This document shows positions 24,357 to 33,270 of a DNA stretch of 64,000 nucleotides, one piece after another (positions within the stretch are counted from its first letter, which is position 1; every line of letters starts with the position of its first letter). The stretch covers positions 2,294,001 through 2,358,000 of the forward strand of contig NZ_CP097128.1 of assembly GCF_023330685.1 (NCBI RefSeq), written 5' to 3'. Source of the DNA: Conexibacter sp. DBS9H8 (GTDB lineage Bacteria > Actinomycetota > Thermoleophilia > Solirubrobacterales > Solirubrobacteraceae). Position numbers and translations under genes: made by a program. The notes under the pieces are model-generated. The model saw only the letters and a list, made by a program, of their open reading frames with translations, was not told where the DNA came from and ran no database searches.

Positions 24357-26738
24357 CTATCGCGGGGCGCCCGCGGGGGAGGACGCCTCCTCGAGGGCGA
24401 CGGTGAGGACCTCATCGACGGTCATCGCGAAGTGGAAGGTCATCGCGTCACGCACCTCGGCGGGCACCTCATCCATGTCGCCGCGGTTGCGTTCGGGCAG
24501 GACGACGGTGGAGAGACCGGCGGCGTGGGCGGCGAGCACCTTCTGCTTGACCCCACCGATCGGCAGGACGCGACCCTGCAGGGTGACCTCGCCGGTCATG
24601 CCCACGGTGTGCCGCACCGGCCGGCCGCTGAGCAGCGACGTGAAGGCCGTCACCATCGTCACCCCGGCGGATGGGCCGTCCTTGGGGATCGCGCCCGCGG
24701 GGACGTGGACGTGGAAGGACTTGCCGGTGAACGCGCTTGGGTCGACACCGAGCTCCTCCGCGTGCCCGCGCACGTAGGAGAGGGCGATCTGGGCGGACTC
24801 CTTCATCACCTCTCCGAGCTGGCCGGTGAGGGTCAGGCCTCCCGCCCCGTTGGCGCTCTCCATCGCCGTCGCCTCCACGAACAGGACGTCACCGCCGGCG
24901 CCGGTCACGGCCAGTCCGGTGGCGACTCCGGGAACCGCCGTGCGCACCGCCGACTCCTGGAAGAAGCGCTGGCGTCCGAGAGCGTCCCGGACCGCCTCGA
25001 TGTCGAGAGTGACCGGGGGCGCTGTCTCCGTTGTCCCGACCGCATCGGTTGTGGTTGTGCTCGGACCGCCGTCGGATCCCGCATTGCCGCCCGCGGCGCC
25101 GGCGGGCAGTGCGGCGGCGATCCGGGTTGCCGTCTTGCGCAGGATCGTTCCGAGCTCCCGCTCGAGCTGGCGGACGCCGGCCTCCCGCGTGTACTCGGTC
25201 ACCACCGTCTCAAGGAGTGCATCGGAGATTGTCACCTCCTCCGCGCGCAGGCCGTTGCGATCGAGTTGGCGGGGCCACAGGTAGCCGCGGGCGATCGCGA
25301 CCTTCTCCGAGGTCGTGTAGCCGTCAAAGCGGATCACCTCCATCCGGTCCAGCAGCGGGCCCGGGATCGTGTCGGCCATGTTTGCCGTCGCGATGAAGAG
25401 AACGTTCGAGAGATCGAGCTCGACGTCAAGGTAGTGGTCGCGGAAGCTGCCGTTCTGGGCCGGGTCGAGCACCTCCAGCAGGGCAGAGGCGGGATCGCCG
25501 CGCCAGTCGTTGCCGACCTTGTCCACCTCATCGAGCATGATCACCGGGTTCATCGTTCCGGCGTCCCGGAGGGCGCGCACGAGGCGGCCGGGAAGAGCGC
25601 CGATGTAGGTCCGGCGATGGCCGCGGATCTCCGCTTCGTCACGGACCCCCCCGAGGGACATACGGACGAACTCCCGTCCGGTCGCGCGGGCGATCGACTC
25701 CCCGATCGAGGTCTTCCCGGTTCCGGGAGGGCCGATCAGCGTGAGGATCGCGCCGGAGCGGCGGTCCTCCTGGATCCCACGCTCGGTCCGCAGTCGCTTG
25801 ACCGCGATGTACTCGACGATTCGATCCTTGACGTCCTCGAGGCCGGCGTGTTCGCGGTCGAGGATCTCCCGTGCGTAGCCGGGGTCGAGGCGCTCGTCCG
25901 ACCGTGTGTCCCACGGGACGGCGATCAGCCAGTCGAGGTAGGTGCGGATGACGCTCGACTCGGCGGACTGCTCGCCGACGCGCTCGAACCGACCGAGTTC
26001 CTTCTCCGCCTGCTCGCGGACGGCGCCGGGCATTCCGGCCTCGGCGATCTTCGTCCGGTACTCCTCGATCACCGAACCGTCGTCCTCACCGAGTTCCTTG
26101 CGGATCGACTCCATCTGCTTGCGCAGGAAGTACTCGCGCTGCTGCTTCTCCGCGCCCGACTCAACGTCCTCGCGGATCCGCTTGCGCACCTGCAGTTCGG
26201 CAAGACGCTCGCGCTGGAACTCGAGGGCGAGCGCGAGCCGCTCGCCGACGTCGGTCCGCTGCAGCAGCTGCACCCGCTGTTCGTAATTGAGGTCGGGCGA
26301 GTAGCCGCTCGTGTCCGCAAGTGCGCCGGGCTCGGTGATTGACCGCAGGAACTGGGCGACGCGCCCGTCGTCACCGCGCAGTTCGAGGATCTCCTCGACG
26401 ACGGCTCGGTACTCGCGCTCGAGCTCGCGCGTCTCCCGGCTCGTCGTGCCGGTCGGGTCCGGTGCCTCCTCGACTTCGACGTAGAGCCGGCCGTCGGGCA
26501 TCGTGGAGGCCGCACCGGCGATGCCGCGGTGGCGACCCTCGAGTACGGAGGCGCGCGCGCCCCCGGGCAGGCGGACGCGGTCAGAGACGGTCGCCACCGT
26601 GCCGACCCCCGCGTACTCCTTCTCGTGCCGGGGGACGAGCAGCACCGTCTCCTCGTCGGCGGTGTCCACGGCAAGCGTCACCGACATGCCGGGAAAGACG
26701 ACCGCGTCATCGAGCGGTACGAGCAGAAGTCTGGTCAT
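24357..26738 (-). CDS. lon: ATP-dependent Lon protease
   Basis: 793 residues, LonA type. The N-terminal LAN domain (LLLVPLDDAVVFPGMSVTL) is followed by a helical linker, AAA+ module with Walker A IGPPGTGKTS and Walker B VIMLDEVDK, and a C-terminal protease domain with the Ser-Lys dyad (PKDGPSAGVTM and IGGVKQK). A Gly/Ser/Thr-rich insert (GGNAGSDGGPSTTTT) lies just before the protease domain. It degrades misfolded and regulatory proteins in the cytosol. Upstream are an operator-like palindrome and a six-codon ORF whose stop overlaps the lon ATG. No HspR (HAIR) or CIRCE box was seen. Confidence 0.96.
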   Translation of the reverse strand: MTRLLLVPLDDAVVFPGMSVTLAVDTADEETVLLVPRHEKEYAGVGTVATVSDRVRLPGGARASVLEGRHRGIAGAASTMPDGRLYVEVEEAPDPTGTTSRETRELEREYRAVVEEILELRGDDGRVAQFLRSITEPGALADTSGYSPDLNYEQRVQLLQRTDVGERLALALEFQRERLAELQVRKRIREDVESGAEKQQREYFLRKQMESIRKELGEDDGSVIEEYRTKIAEAGMPGAVREQAEKELGRFERVGEQSAESSVIRTYLDWLIAVPWDTRSDERLDPGYAREILDREHAGLEDVKDRIVEYIAVKRLRTERGIQEDRRSGAILTLIGPPGTGKTSIGESIARATGREFVRMSLGGVRDEAEIRGHRRTYIGALPGRLVRALRDAGTMNPVIMLDEVDKVGNDWRGDPASALLEVLDPAQNGSFRDHYLDVELDLSNVLFIATANMADTIPGPLLDRMEVIRFDGYTTSEKVAIARGYLWPRQLDRNGLRAEEVTISDALLETVVTEYTREAGVRQLERELGTILRKTATRIAAALPAGAAGGNAGSDGGPSTTTTDAVGTTETAPPVTLDIEAVRDALGRQRFFQESAVRTAVPGVATGLAVTGAGGDVLFVEATAMESANGAGGLTLTGQLGEVMKESAQIALSYVRGHAEELGVDPSAFTGKSFHVHVPAGAIPKDGPSAGVTMVTAFTSLLSGRPVRHTVGMTGEVTLQGRVLPIGGVKQKVLAAHAAGLSTVVLPERNRGDMDEVPAEVRDAMTFHFAMTVDEVLTVALEEASSPAGAPR

Positions 26739-26755
26739 CGAGAAACCACTTTCAT
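26735..26755 (-). CDS. possible leader mini-ORF before lon
   Basis: Six codons (MKVVSR) starting at ATG 26755 and ending in a TGA that overlaps the lon start (ATGA). No Shine-Dalgarno sequence precedes lon itself, so translation could reach lon by termination-reinitiation at this overlap. Such a short ORF can easily arise by chance. Confidence 0.2.
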   Translation of the reverse strand: MKVVSR

Positions 26756-26826
26756 CGAGGCTTACTGACTGACAGAAGGCCGAAGGGTATCAATCGCCGC
26801 GCGAACAGACCGGATGATCTCAGCGG

Positions 26827-26847
26827 TGCTGACTAAGATTATCAGCA
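26827..26847. promoter_or_regulatory. operator-like palindrome between lon and the repeat protein
   Basis: TGCTGA and TCAGCA are perfect 6-bp arms separated by 9 bp. The inner bases TAA and TTA extend the dyad imperfectly. On the minus strand the palindrome contains GATAAT, a good -10 candidate for lon, so a bound repressor could block it. It lies 89 bp upstream of lon and 60 bp upstream of the divergent gene. It does not match LexA, HspR or HrcA consensus sequences that I know. Confidence 0.5.
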
Positions 26848-26906
26848 TCTTGGGTTTGCGGATCCGGGTACTGGCGCCGGGCCCTCCCGTCTGAGAAGAT
26901 CCCCGC

Positions 26907-27362
26907 ATGCCAGCCGACGACCCGTCTCCGCATGATGTCCTCGCGGCGGAGGAGTTCGTCCTCCCCGCCCCGGACCCCGCTCTCGCCGACGCCGAGCCCC
27001 ACGATGTCCTCGCGGCGGAGGAGTTCGTCCTCCCCGCCCCGGACCCCGCTCTCGCCGACGCGGAGCCCCACGACATCCTCGCCGCCGAGGAGTTCGCCCT
27101 GCCCGCCCCCGACCAGATCCTGACGGTCACAAGCGCTCCGCTCGAGCTGCCGGCGAGCCCCTATGACCCCGCCGGGGTCGACCCCCCCCACGACGTGCTC
27201 GCCGCCGAGGAGTTCGCCCTCCCGGGGACGGTCGCTTCCGCCTCAGGACACACGGCCAGTCCGCGGTCCCGCCGCCGGCGCCGAGCCGGGTGGGGGGTGC
27301 TCGCGCTGCTCGGGGGACTCGGGCTCATGCGCCGGCGCCGGCGCCGCGGCCGCGGCGGCTGA
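26907..27362 (+). CDS. tandem-repeat protein with C-terminal hydrophobic anchor
   Basis: 151 residues with no signal peptide. Four copies of a repeat beginning PHD(V/I)LAAEEF(V/A)LP start at residues 8, 31, 54 and 94. The first two 23-residue units are identical, the third diverges after PAPD and the fourth is short. After an Arg-rich segment, a hydrophobic stretch at about 128-141 (GWGVLALLGGLGLM) is capped by six arginines, like a tail anchor or a CTERM-type sorting signal. I do not recognise a characterised family. A GAAGAT hexamer lies six bases before the ATG. It is divergent from lon and converges on lpd. Confidence 0.75.
   Translation: MPADDPSPHDVLAAEEFVLPAPDPALADAEPHDVLAAEEFVLPAPDPALADAEPHDILAAEEFALPAPDQILTVTSAPLELPASPYDPAGVDPPHDVLAAEEFALPGTVASASGHTASPRSRRRRRAGWGVLALLGGLGLMRRRRRRGRGG
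26928..27065 (+). repeat. two tandem 69-bp coding repeats
   Basis: Units 26928-26996 and 26997-27065 encode identical 23-residue peptides and differ at very few bases, indicating recent duplication. Two more diverged units follow from 27066 and 27186. The near-identity makes copy-number variation between strains likely. Confidence 0.8.
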
Positions 27363-27413
27363 TCGAAGGCACACCGTCATCCGGGTCGGCCTCAGGAGGC
27401 GCCGGAGCCGGGG

Positions 27414-29216
27414 TCAACGCGGACGCCGGCGGGCCTGGGGGAGGTCGGTGATCGCCCCGGTCTCCCGCTCCGCGGCGAAGGCGATCGTCTCCGACAGCGT
27501 CGGGTGCGGGTGAATCGTCAACCCGATGTCCTCCGCGCTCGCGCCCATCTCGAGGGCGTGAACGGTCTCGGCGATAAGGTCGGCGGCGCCGACCCCGACG
27601 ATCCCGGCTCCGAGCAGGTGACCCGAGTCGGGGTCGAACAGAAGCTTGGTCATCCCCTCCGGGCGCCCGAGCCCGAGAGCTCGTCCGGAGGCCGACCACG
27701 GGAACAGCTGGGTGGATACCGGCGTGCCGGCCGCGCGGGCGGCCGTCTCGGTGAGGCCCATCCAGGCGACTTCCGGATCGGTGTAGGCGACCGAGGGAAT
27801 CGCCCGGGCGTCAAAGGCGGGAAGGCGGGCCGGATCCGTGCCCGCGAGCGTGCCGGCGATCACTTCGGCGGCGACCTTCGCCTCATGCGTCGCCTTGTGG
27901 GCGAGCATCGGCCCGCCGGTGACGTCCCCGATGGCGAAGATATGAGCGACGTTCGTCCGCAGCTGGGCGTCGACGGCGATGAACCCGCGGGCGTCGACGG
28001 CCACGCCACTCTGCCCCAGCCCGAGGTGGTCGCCGTTGGGCCGACGGCCGACGGCGACGAGGACGCGGTCGAAGATCGCCGGGCCTGGTGCGTCCGGTCC
28101 GGCGAAGGTCACCTTGAGCCCGTTCTTCTGGGCCTTGACCGACGCGACCTGCGTCCCCGTGTGGACGGCCTCGTACCGCTCGCTGACGCGTCTGGCCAGT
28201 GGCCTGACGAGGTCCGGATCGGCTCCGGGGATGAGCTGGTCGGCCATCTCGACGACGGTCACCCGGCTCCCGAGGGCGTCATAGACCGTCGCCATCTCCA
28301 GGCCGATGATCCCGCCACCGATCACGAGCAGCCGGCGGGGGATGTCGGCCGGGGCGAGCGCCCCGGTCGAGTCGATGACACGGGGATCCTCCGGGAGGAA
28401 GGGAAGCGAGACCGGCCGTGATCCGACCGCGATGATCGCCGCGTCGAAGCTGACCGTCCTGTTCCCGACAGACAGCCGGTGGTCGTCGAGGAAGGCGGCC
28501 TCACCGGAGATGACCTCAACCTGGCGCGCCTTCGCCATCTGGGCGAGCCCACCGGTGAGCCGGTCGACCACCGCGGCCTTCCACCCGATGAGTTCCGCGA
28601 GGTCGACGCGCGGAGCGGGGAACCGGACGCCATGCTCGGCCATCGCCTCGGCGTCCGTGATCACCTTGGCCGCGTGCAGCAGCGCCTTGGAGGGGATGCA
28701 GCCGACGTTGAGGCAGACTCCGCCGAGGCGAGGCTCGCGCTCGATCAGCACCGTCCTGAGACCGAGGTCCGCGGCCCGGAACGCGGCCGTGTAACCGCCG
28801 GGGCCCGCCCCGATCACCACGACCTGGGCGTCCCGCGCGGGGTCGCCGGTGAATGCCGCCGGCGCAGCTGCAGCGCGCGCGGGCGCCGGTGGGGCCGTCG
28901 GGGCGGGTGGGACCGTCGGGGCGGGTGGGGCCGAAGGCGTGGACGTGGCCACCGGGGCCGCGGGCGTCGGTGTGGCCGGACGGTCACTCGGTTCGAGTTC
29001 GAGCAGCACCGAGCCCTCCGAGACGCGGTCCTCGAGGCCGACGGCGATCCGCGTCACCGTTCCCGCCGCGGGGGCGGGAATGTCCATCGTCGCCTTATCG
29101 GACTCGAGGGTGAGCAGCGGATCCTCCGCGCTGACCCGGTCACCTTCACTGACGAGGATCTCAATCACCGGAACGGCGTCGAAATCGCCGATGTCGGGAA
29201 CCCGCACCTCTATCAC
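27414..29216 (-). CDS. lpd: dihydrolipoyl dehydrogenase (E3) with N-terminal lipoyl domain
   Basis: 600 residues. A lipoyl domain (1-75, attachment Lys41 in ESDKATMDIP) and a Pro/Ala-rich flexible linker (~77-125) precede a complete E3: FAD loop GAGPGG at about 137, redox disulfide CLNVGC (C168, C173), NAD loop GGGIIGLE, and the C-terminal His-Glu pair in HPHPTLSE. E3 reoxidises dihydrolipoamide with NAD. Free-standing E3 usually lacks a lipoyl domain; the fused form is known from some pyruvate dehydrogenase operons of Betaproteobacteria. Last gene of the aceE-aceF-lpd operon, overlapping aceF by 4 bp. Confidence 0.95.
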   Translation of the reverse strand: MIEVRVPDIGDFDAVPVIEILVSEGDRVSAEDPLLTLESDKATMDIPAPAAGTVTRIAVGLEDRVSEGSVLLELEPSDRPATPTPAAPVATSTPSAPPAPTVPPAPTAPPAPARAAAAPAAFTGDPARDAQVVVIGAGPGGYTAAFRAADLGLRTVLIEREPRLGGVCLNVGCIPSKALLHAAKVITDAEAMAEHGVRFPAPRVDLAELIGWKAAVVDRLTGGLAQMAKARQVEVISGEAAFLDDHRLSVGNRTVSFDAAIIAVGSRPVSLPFLPEDPRVIDSTGALAPADIPRRLLVIGGGIIGLEMATVYDALGSRVTVVEMADQLIPGADPDLVRPLARRVSERYEAVHTGTQVASVKAQKNGLKVTFAGPDAPGPAIFDRVLVAVGRRPNGDHLGLGQSGVAVDARGFIAVDAQLRTNVAHIFAIGDVTGGPMLAHKATHEAKVAAEVIAGTLAGTDPARLPAFDARAIPSVAYTDPEVAWMGLTETAARAAGTPVSTQLFPWSASGRALGLGRPEGMTKLLFDPDSGHLLGAGIVGVGAADLIAETVHALEMGASAEDIGLTIHPHPTLSETIAFAAERETGAITDLPQARRRPR

Positions 29217-30556
29217 AGCAGCGCCCGGCGCAGATCGGCGAGGACCTCACCGAGGGCGACGATGAACCGTGCCGCCGCGGCCCCGTCGATCACGCGGTGG
29301 TCGTAGGAGAGGCTGAGCGGGAGCAGCAGACGGGGCACGAAGGCCGTCCCGTCCCACACCGGGGCGAGGCTCGCCCGCGAGACGCCGAGGATCGCCACCT
29401 CGGGCGCGTTGATGATCGGGGTGAAGAAGCTCCCGCCGATCCCGCCGAGGGAGGAGATGCTGAACGTCGATCCGCTGATGTCCGCCGGTGCGAGCTTCCC
29501 CTCCCGCGCCCGGGCCGACACCGTCGCGAGCTCTCGGGCGATCGCCGCGAGGCCCTTGGTGTCGGCGTCCTTGATCACGGGAACGACGAGGCCGTTCGGT
29601 GTATCGGCGGCAAAGCCGATGTTGTAGTAGTGCTTGTGGACGAGGTCGTCCCCGTCGAGGCTCGCGTTGAAGTCGGGGAACCGGCGCAGCGTTGCCACCG
29701 CGGCACGGATGAGGAAGCTCACCATCGTGAACTTCACCTCCCGCTGCTCGGCGTTGAGCTGGACCCGCCACGCCTCCAGGTCGGTGATGTCGACGTGGTC
29801 GTGCTGGGTGACGTGGGGGATCATCACCCAGTTGCGGGCGAGGTTGGGCGCCGAGATCTTCTGGATCCGGGTGCGCGGGACGCGTTCGGTGGGCCCGAAC
29901 CGGGAGAAGTCGACCGTCGGCCACGGCGCGAGCTCGAGACCGCCCAACCTGCCGGCGGGCGCGGCGGCCGCCGCCTGGGCGGCGGCGCGCACGTCGTCGA
30001 CGGTGATCCGCCCGAGCCGGCCGCTTCCGCCGAGGGCGCCGATGTCAACCCCGGACTCCCGGGCGAGCCGGCGCGCCGACGGGGAGGCGTAGATCACCCC
30101 GGCGGGGGCAGAGGCTCCGGTCGCGGATCCGGAGGGTGGGGCGGGGGCCGCCGGGGGGGAGGGTGGGGCCGCGGGCGCGGAGGAGGACGGTGCGGGAGCG
30201 GACGGTGCGGGCGGGGCGACGCTCTCGGTCTCCGCCTCGAGGTGGGCGCCGGCCGCGCTGCCGAGCGGTGCCTCGGCCTCCCCGAGCCCGTCGGCCGGGG
30301 AGGCCGCCGCCGACTCCGTCGGGGCGAGCTCGAGCAGCAGCGCGCCCTCAGAGACGCGGTCCTCGAGCCCCACGGCGATCCGGGCGACGGTGCCGGCGGC
30401 CGGTGCGGGGATATCCATCGTCGCCTTGTCGGACTCGAGGGTCAGCAGCGGATCGTCGGCGGCGACCCGGTCGCCCTCGGCGACGAGGATCTCGATCACC
30501 GGGACATCCGAGAAGTCGCCGATGTCGGGGACGGTCACTTCGATCAGGTCGCTCAT
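29213..30556 (-). CDS. aceF: dihydrolipoamide acetyltransferase (pyruvate dehydrogenase E2)
   Basis: 447 residues. One lipoyl domain (1-80, Lys44 in ESDKATMDIP), an Ala/Pro-rich linker, a peripheral subunit-binding domain (SPSARRLARESGVDIGALG ... GRITVDDV) and the catalytic acyltransferase core ending in SYDHRVIDGAAAARF with the HxxxDG active site. It transfers acetyl groups to CoA and forms the core of the complex. The lipoyl domain is nearly identical in its first 75 residues to that fused to E3, pointing to duplication within the operon. ATGA overlaps on both sides imply tight co-translation. Confidence 0.95.
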   Translation of the reverse strand: MSDLIEVTVPDIGDFSDVPVIEILVAEGDRVAADDPLLTLESDKATMDIPAPAAGTVARIAVGLEDRVSEGALLLELAPTESAAASPADGLGEAEAPLGSAAGAHLEAETESVAPPAPSAPAPSSSAPAAPPSPPAAPAPPSGSATGASAPAGVIYASPSARRLARESGVDIGALGGSGRLGRITVDDVRAAAQAAAAAPAGRLGGLELAPWPTVDFSRFGPTERVPRTRIQKISAPNLARNWVMIPHVTQHDHVDITDLEAWRVQLNAEQREVKFTMVSFLIRAAVATLRRFPDFNASLDGDDLVHKHYYNIGFAADTPNGLVVPVIKDADTKGLAAIARELATVSARAREGKLAPADISGSTFSISSLGGIGGSFFTPIINAPEVAILGVSRASLAPVWDGTAFVPRLLLPLSLSYDHRVIDGAAAARFIVALGEVLADLRRALL

Positions 30557-33270
30557 ACGCTCGTGGGGATCGGGGCCTCGGGGTTGATGTCGTAGCGGGT
30601 GATCGCCTCGGCGACCGTCTCCGGGGAGACGGCGCCGTCATCGGCGAGCGCCTTGAGCGCGGCGACGGTGACATGGTGGCGGTCGACCTCAAAGAACCGA
30701 CGCAGCGCCCGGCGGTAGTCGCTGCGCCCGAAGCCGTCGGTGCCGAGGGTCCGGTAGGTCCGTCCGGGCGGGACCCAGGCGCGGATCTGGTCGGGGAAGG
30801 CACGGAGGTAGTCGGTCGCGGCGATCACCGGTCCCCGCCGGGACGCGAGGGCGCGGGTGACGTGCGGTACACGCGCCGGCTCGGTCGGATGCAGCGTGTT
30901 CCAGCGCTCGGTGGCGATTCCGTCGCGGCGCAGTTCGGTGAAGGAGGTCACCGACCAGACGTCGGCGAGCACGCCGAAGTCCTCGGCGAGCAGGGCGGCG
31001 GCCGCCTCGACCTCACGGAGGATCGTGCCCGAGCCGAGCAGCTGGACCCGTGGCTTGCGCGACCGGGGCGACCCGGCGTCGCTGCGCAGGTACATCCCGG
31101 CGAGAATCCCGTCCCGTGCACCGTCGGGCATCGCCGGGTGGGGGTAGTTCTCGTTCATCACGGTGAGGTAGTAGAAGACGTCCTCCTGCCGGGCGACCAT
31201 CGCCTCGAGGCCCGCCTGAATGATCACGGCGACCTCATAGGCATAGGTCGGGTCATAGGCGCGCACGTTGGGAACGACGGAGACGAGCAGATGGGAGTGA
31301 CCGTCCTCATGCTGGAGGCCCTCGCCGTTGAGGGTCGTTCGGCCCGCCGTCCCGCCCAACAGGAACCCGCGTGTCCGTGAGTCCGCGGCCGCCCAGACGA
31401 GATCGCCGACCCGCTGGTAGCCGAACATCGAGTAGTAGACGTAGAAGGGGATCATCAGCTGCGCGTGAGCCGAATAGGCGGTGCCGGCGGCGATGAAGCT
31501 CGACATCGACCCGGCCTCGGTGATGCCCTCCTCGAGGATCTGCCCGTGAGGGTCCTCCTTGTAGAAGGAGAGCTGCTCGGCGTCCTGGGGGTGGTAGTGC
31601 TGACCGAAGGGGGCGTAGATCCCGTACTGGCGGAACATCCCCTCCATCCCGAAGGTGCGCGACTCGTCCGGCACGATCGGGACGATCCGCGGTCCGATCT
31701 GATTGTCGCGCAGCAGGGTGGAGAGGACCCGGACGAACGCCATCGTCGTCGACACCTCACGCTCGCCGGTTCCCTCCAGCTGGGACTGGAAGGCCGACAG
31801 TCCCGGCACCGGCGGGGTCGTCGGACTCGTGCGCCGGCGAGCGGGGAGCGGGCCGCCGAGCTCGGCTCGCCGCTCGCGCAGGTAGCGAATCACGTCGGAG
31901 TCCTCAGGCGGCTTGTAGTAGTCGGCGCGGCGGACCTGATCGTCGTCGAGGGGCAGCTCGAAGCGATCCCGGAAGGCGAGCAGCGCGTCCTCGGTCATCT
32001 TCTTGGCCTGGTGGGTGGTCATCTGTCCCTCACCGGCCGGGCCCATCCCGTACCCCTTGATCGTCTTGGCGAGGATCACCGTCGGGCGGCCCTCGGTGCG
32101 CACCGCCGCGTGGTAGGCGCTGTAGACCTTCTGCTGGTCGAGCCCACCCCGGTTGAGCAGCCAGATCTCCTCGTCGGACATCTCCCGGACGCGGTCACGC
32201 AGGACCGGGTCCTTGCCGAAGAAGTGCTCGCGGACATAGGCGCCGTCGCGGGACTTGTAGGTCTGGTACTCGCCGTCGACGCTCTGCTCCATCACGTGCA
32301 CGAGGCGCCCGTCATGGTCGGCGGCCAGCAGCGGGTCCCAGCGGGCCCCCCAGATCACCTTGATCACGTTCCAACCGGCGCCGCGGAAATCGGATTCGAG
32401 CTCCTGGATGATCTTCCCGTTGCCGCGCACGGGACCGTCGAGGCGCTGGAGGTTGCAGTTGACGACCCAGATGAGGTTGTCGAGCCGCTCCCGGCCGGCG
32501 AGTCCGATCGCACCCATCGACTCGGGTTCGTCCATCTCACCGTCTCCGAGGAACGCCCACACCTTGCGCCCGGCCGTATCGGCGATCCCGCGGGCCTGCA
32601 GGTAGTGCATGAACCGGGCCTGATAGATGGAGGTGATCGCACCGAGACCGAGGGAGACGGTGGGGAACTGCCAGAATTCGGGCATCAGCCACGGATGGGG
32701 GTAGGAGGCCAGTCCCTGACCGCCGACCTCCTGGCGGAAGTTGTCCAGCTGCGTCTCGCTGAGGCGGCCCTCGAGGAAGGCGCGGGCGTAGTTGCCCGGC
32801 GAGGAGTGCCCCTGGAAGTAGATGAGATCTCCGGCGTGGCTGTCTGACGGCGCGTGCCAGAAGTGGTTGTAGCCCACCTCGTACAGGGTCGCGAGTGAGG
32901 CGAACGAGGCGATGTGCCCACCGAGTTCGGAGGACACCTTGTTGGCCCTGATGACCATTGCCATCGCGTTCCAGCGGACGATCGAGCGCAGCCGGCGCTC
33001 GCACTCGCCGTCTCCCGGCAGCGGGACGTCCTCGCTCGCCGGGATCGTGTTGACGTACGGGGTGTTGAGCGCCCCGATCGGCCCGCTCCCGGCGTGTTGG
33101 GCACGGTCGACGACCGCGGCGAGTAGGTGCCGGGCACGGGGGAGACCGTCGTGGGCGACGACGGCGTCGATCGCGTCGAGCCACTCGGCGGTCTCGGTCG
33201 CATCGATGTCGGCGGCGTCGTCGGAGGGGGCGATGACAGCGGAGGGGAGGGCGGGTTCAGGCTCGGACAC
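30553..33270 (-). CDS. aceE: pyruvate dehydrogenase E1, homodimeric type
   Basis: 905 residues, the single-chain E1 that decarboxylates pyruvate with thiamine diphosphate. The TPP motif GDGEMDEPESMG with downstream NCNLQRLDGPVRGNGK is diagnostic of AceE. The N-terminal part YVNTIPASEDVPLPGD and the HFWHAPSDSHAGDLIYFQGH block agree. It is first in the operon; the GTG at 33270 sits seven bases after TATATT on the minus strand, predicting a leaderless mRNA. The complex would link glycolysis to the TCA cycle. Confidence 0.97.
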   Translation of the reverse strand: MSEPEPALPSAVIAPSDDAADIDATETAEWLDAIDAVVAHDGLPRARHLLAAVVDRAQHAGSGPIGALNTPYVNTIPASEDVPLPGDGECERRLRSIVRWNAMAMVIRANKVSSELGGHIASFASLATLYEVGYNHFWHAPSDSHAGDLIYFQGHSSPGNYARAFLEGRLSETQLDNFRQEVGGQGLASYPHPWLMPEFWQFPTVSLGLGAITSIYQARFMHYLQARGIADTAGRKVWAFLGDGEMDEPESMGAIGLAGRERLDNLIWVVNCNLQRLDGPVRGNGKIIQELESDFRGAGWNVIKVIWGARWDPLLAADHDGRLVHVMEQSVDGEYQTYKSRDGAYVREHFFGKDPVLRDRVREMSDEEIWLLNRGGLDQQKVYSAYHAAVRTEGRPTVILAKTIKGYGMGPAGEGQMTTHQAKKMTEDALLAFRDRFELPLDDDQVRRADYYKPPEDSDVIRYLRERRAELGGPLPARRRTSPTTPPVPGLSAFQSQLEGTGEREVSTTMAFVRVLSTLLRDNQIGPRIVPIVPDESRTFGMEGMFRQYGIYAPFGQHYHPQDAEQLSFYKEDPHGQILEEGITEAGSMSSFIAAGTAYSAHAQLMIPFYVYYSMFGYQRVGDLVWAAADSRTRGFLLGGTAGRTTLNGEGLQHEDGHSHLLVSVVPNVRAYDPTYAYEVAVIIQAGLEAMVARQEDVFYYLTVMNENYPHPAMPDGARDGILAGMYLRSDAGSPRSRKPRVQLLGSGTILREVEAAAALLAEDFGVLADVWSVTSFTELRRDGIATERWNTLHPTEPARVPHVTRALASRRGPVIAATDYLRAFPDQIRAWVPPGRTYRTLGTDGFGRSDYRRALRRFFEVDRHHVTVAALKALADDGAVSPETVAEAITRYDINPEAPIPTSV

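Noticed and set aside
23247..26342. Open frame of 1031 codons on the plus strand opposite the aldehyde dehydrogenase and lon
   Set aside because: Same reasoning: two canonical genes lie on the other strand and the translation shows only repetitive charged composition.
26739..26906. HspR (HAIR) or CIRCE heat-shock operator before lon
   Set aside because: Neither the CTTGAGT-N7-ACTCAAG nor the TTAGCACTC-N9-GAGTGCTAA pattern is present; only the unrelated TGCTGA palindrome is.
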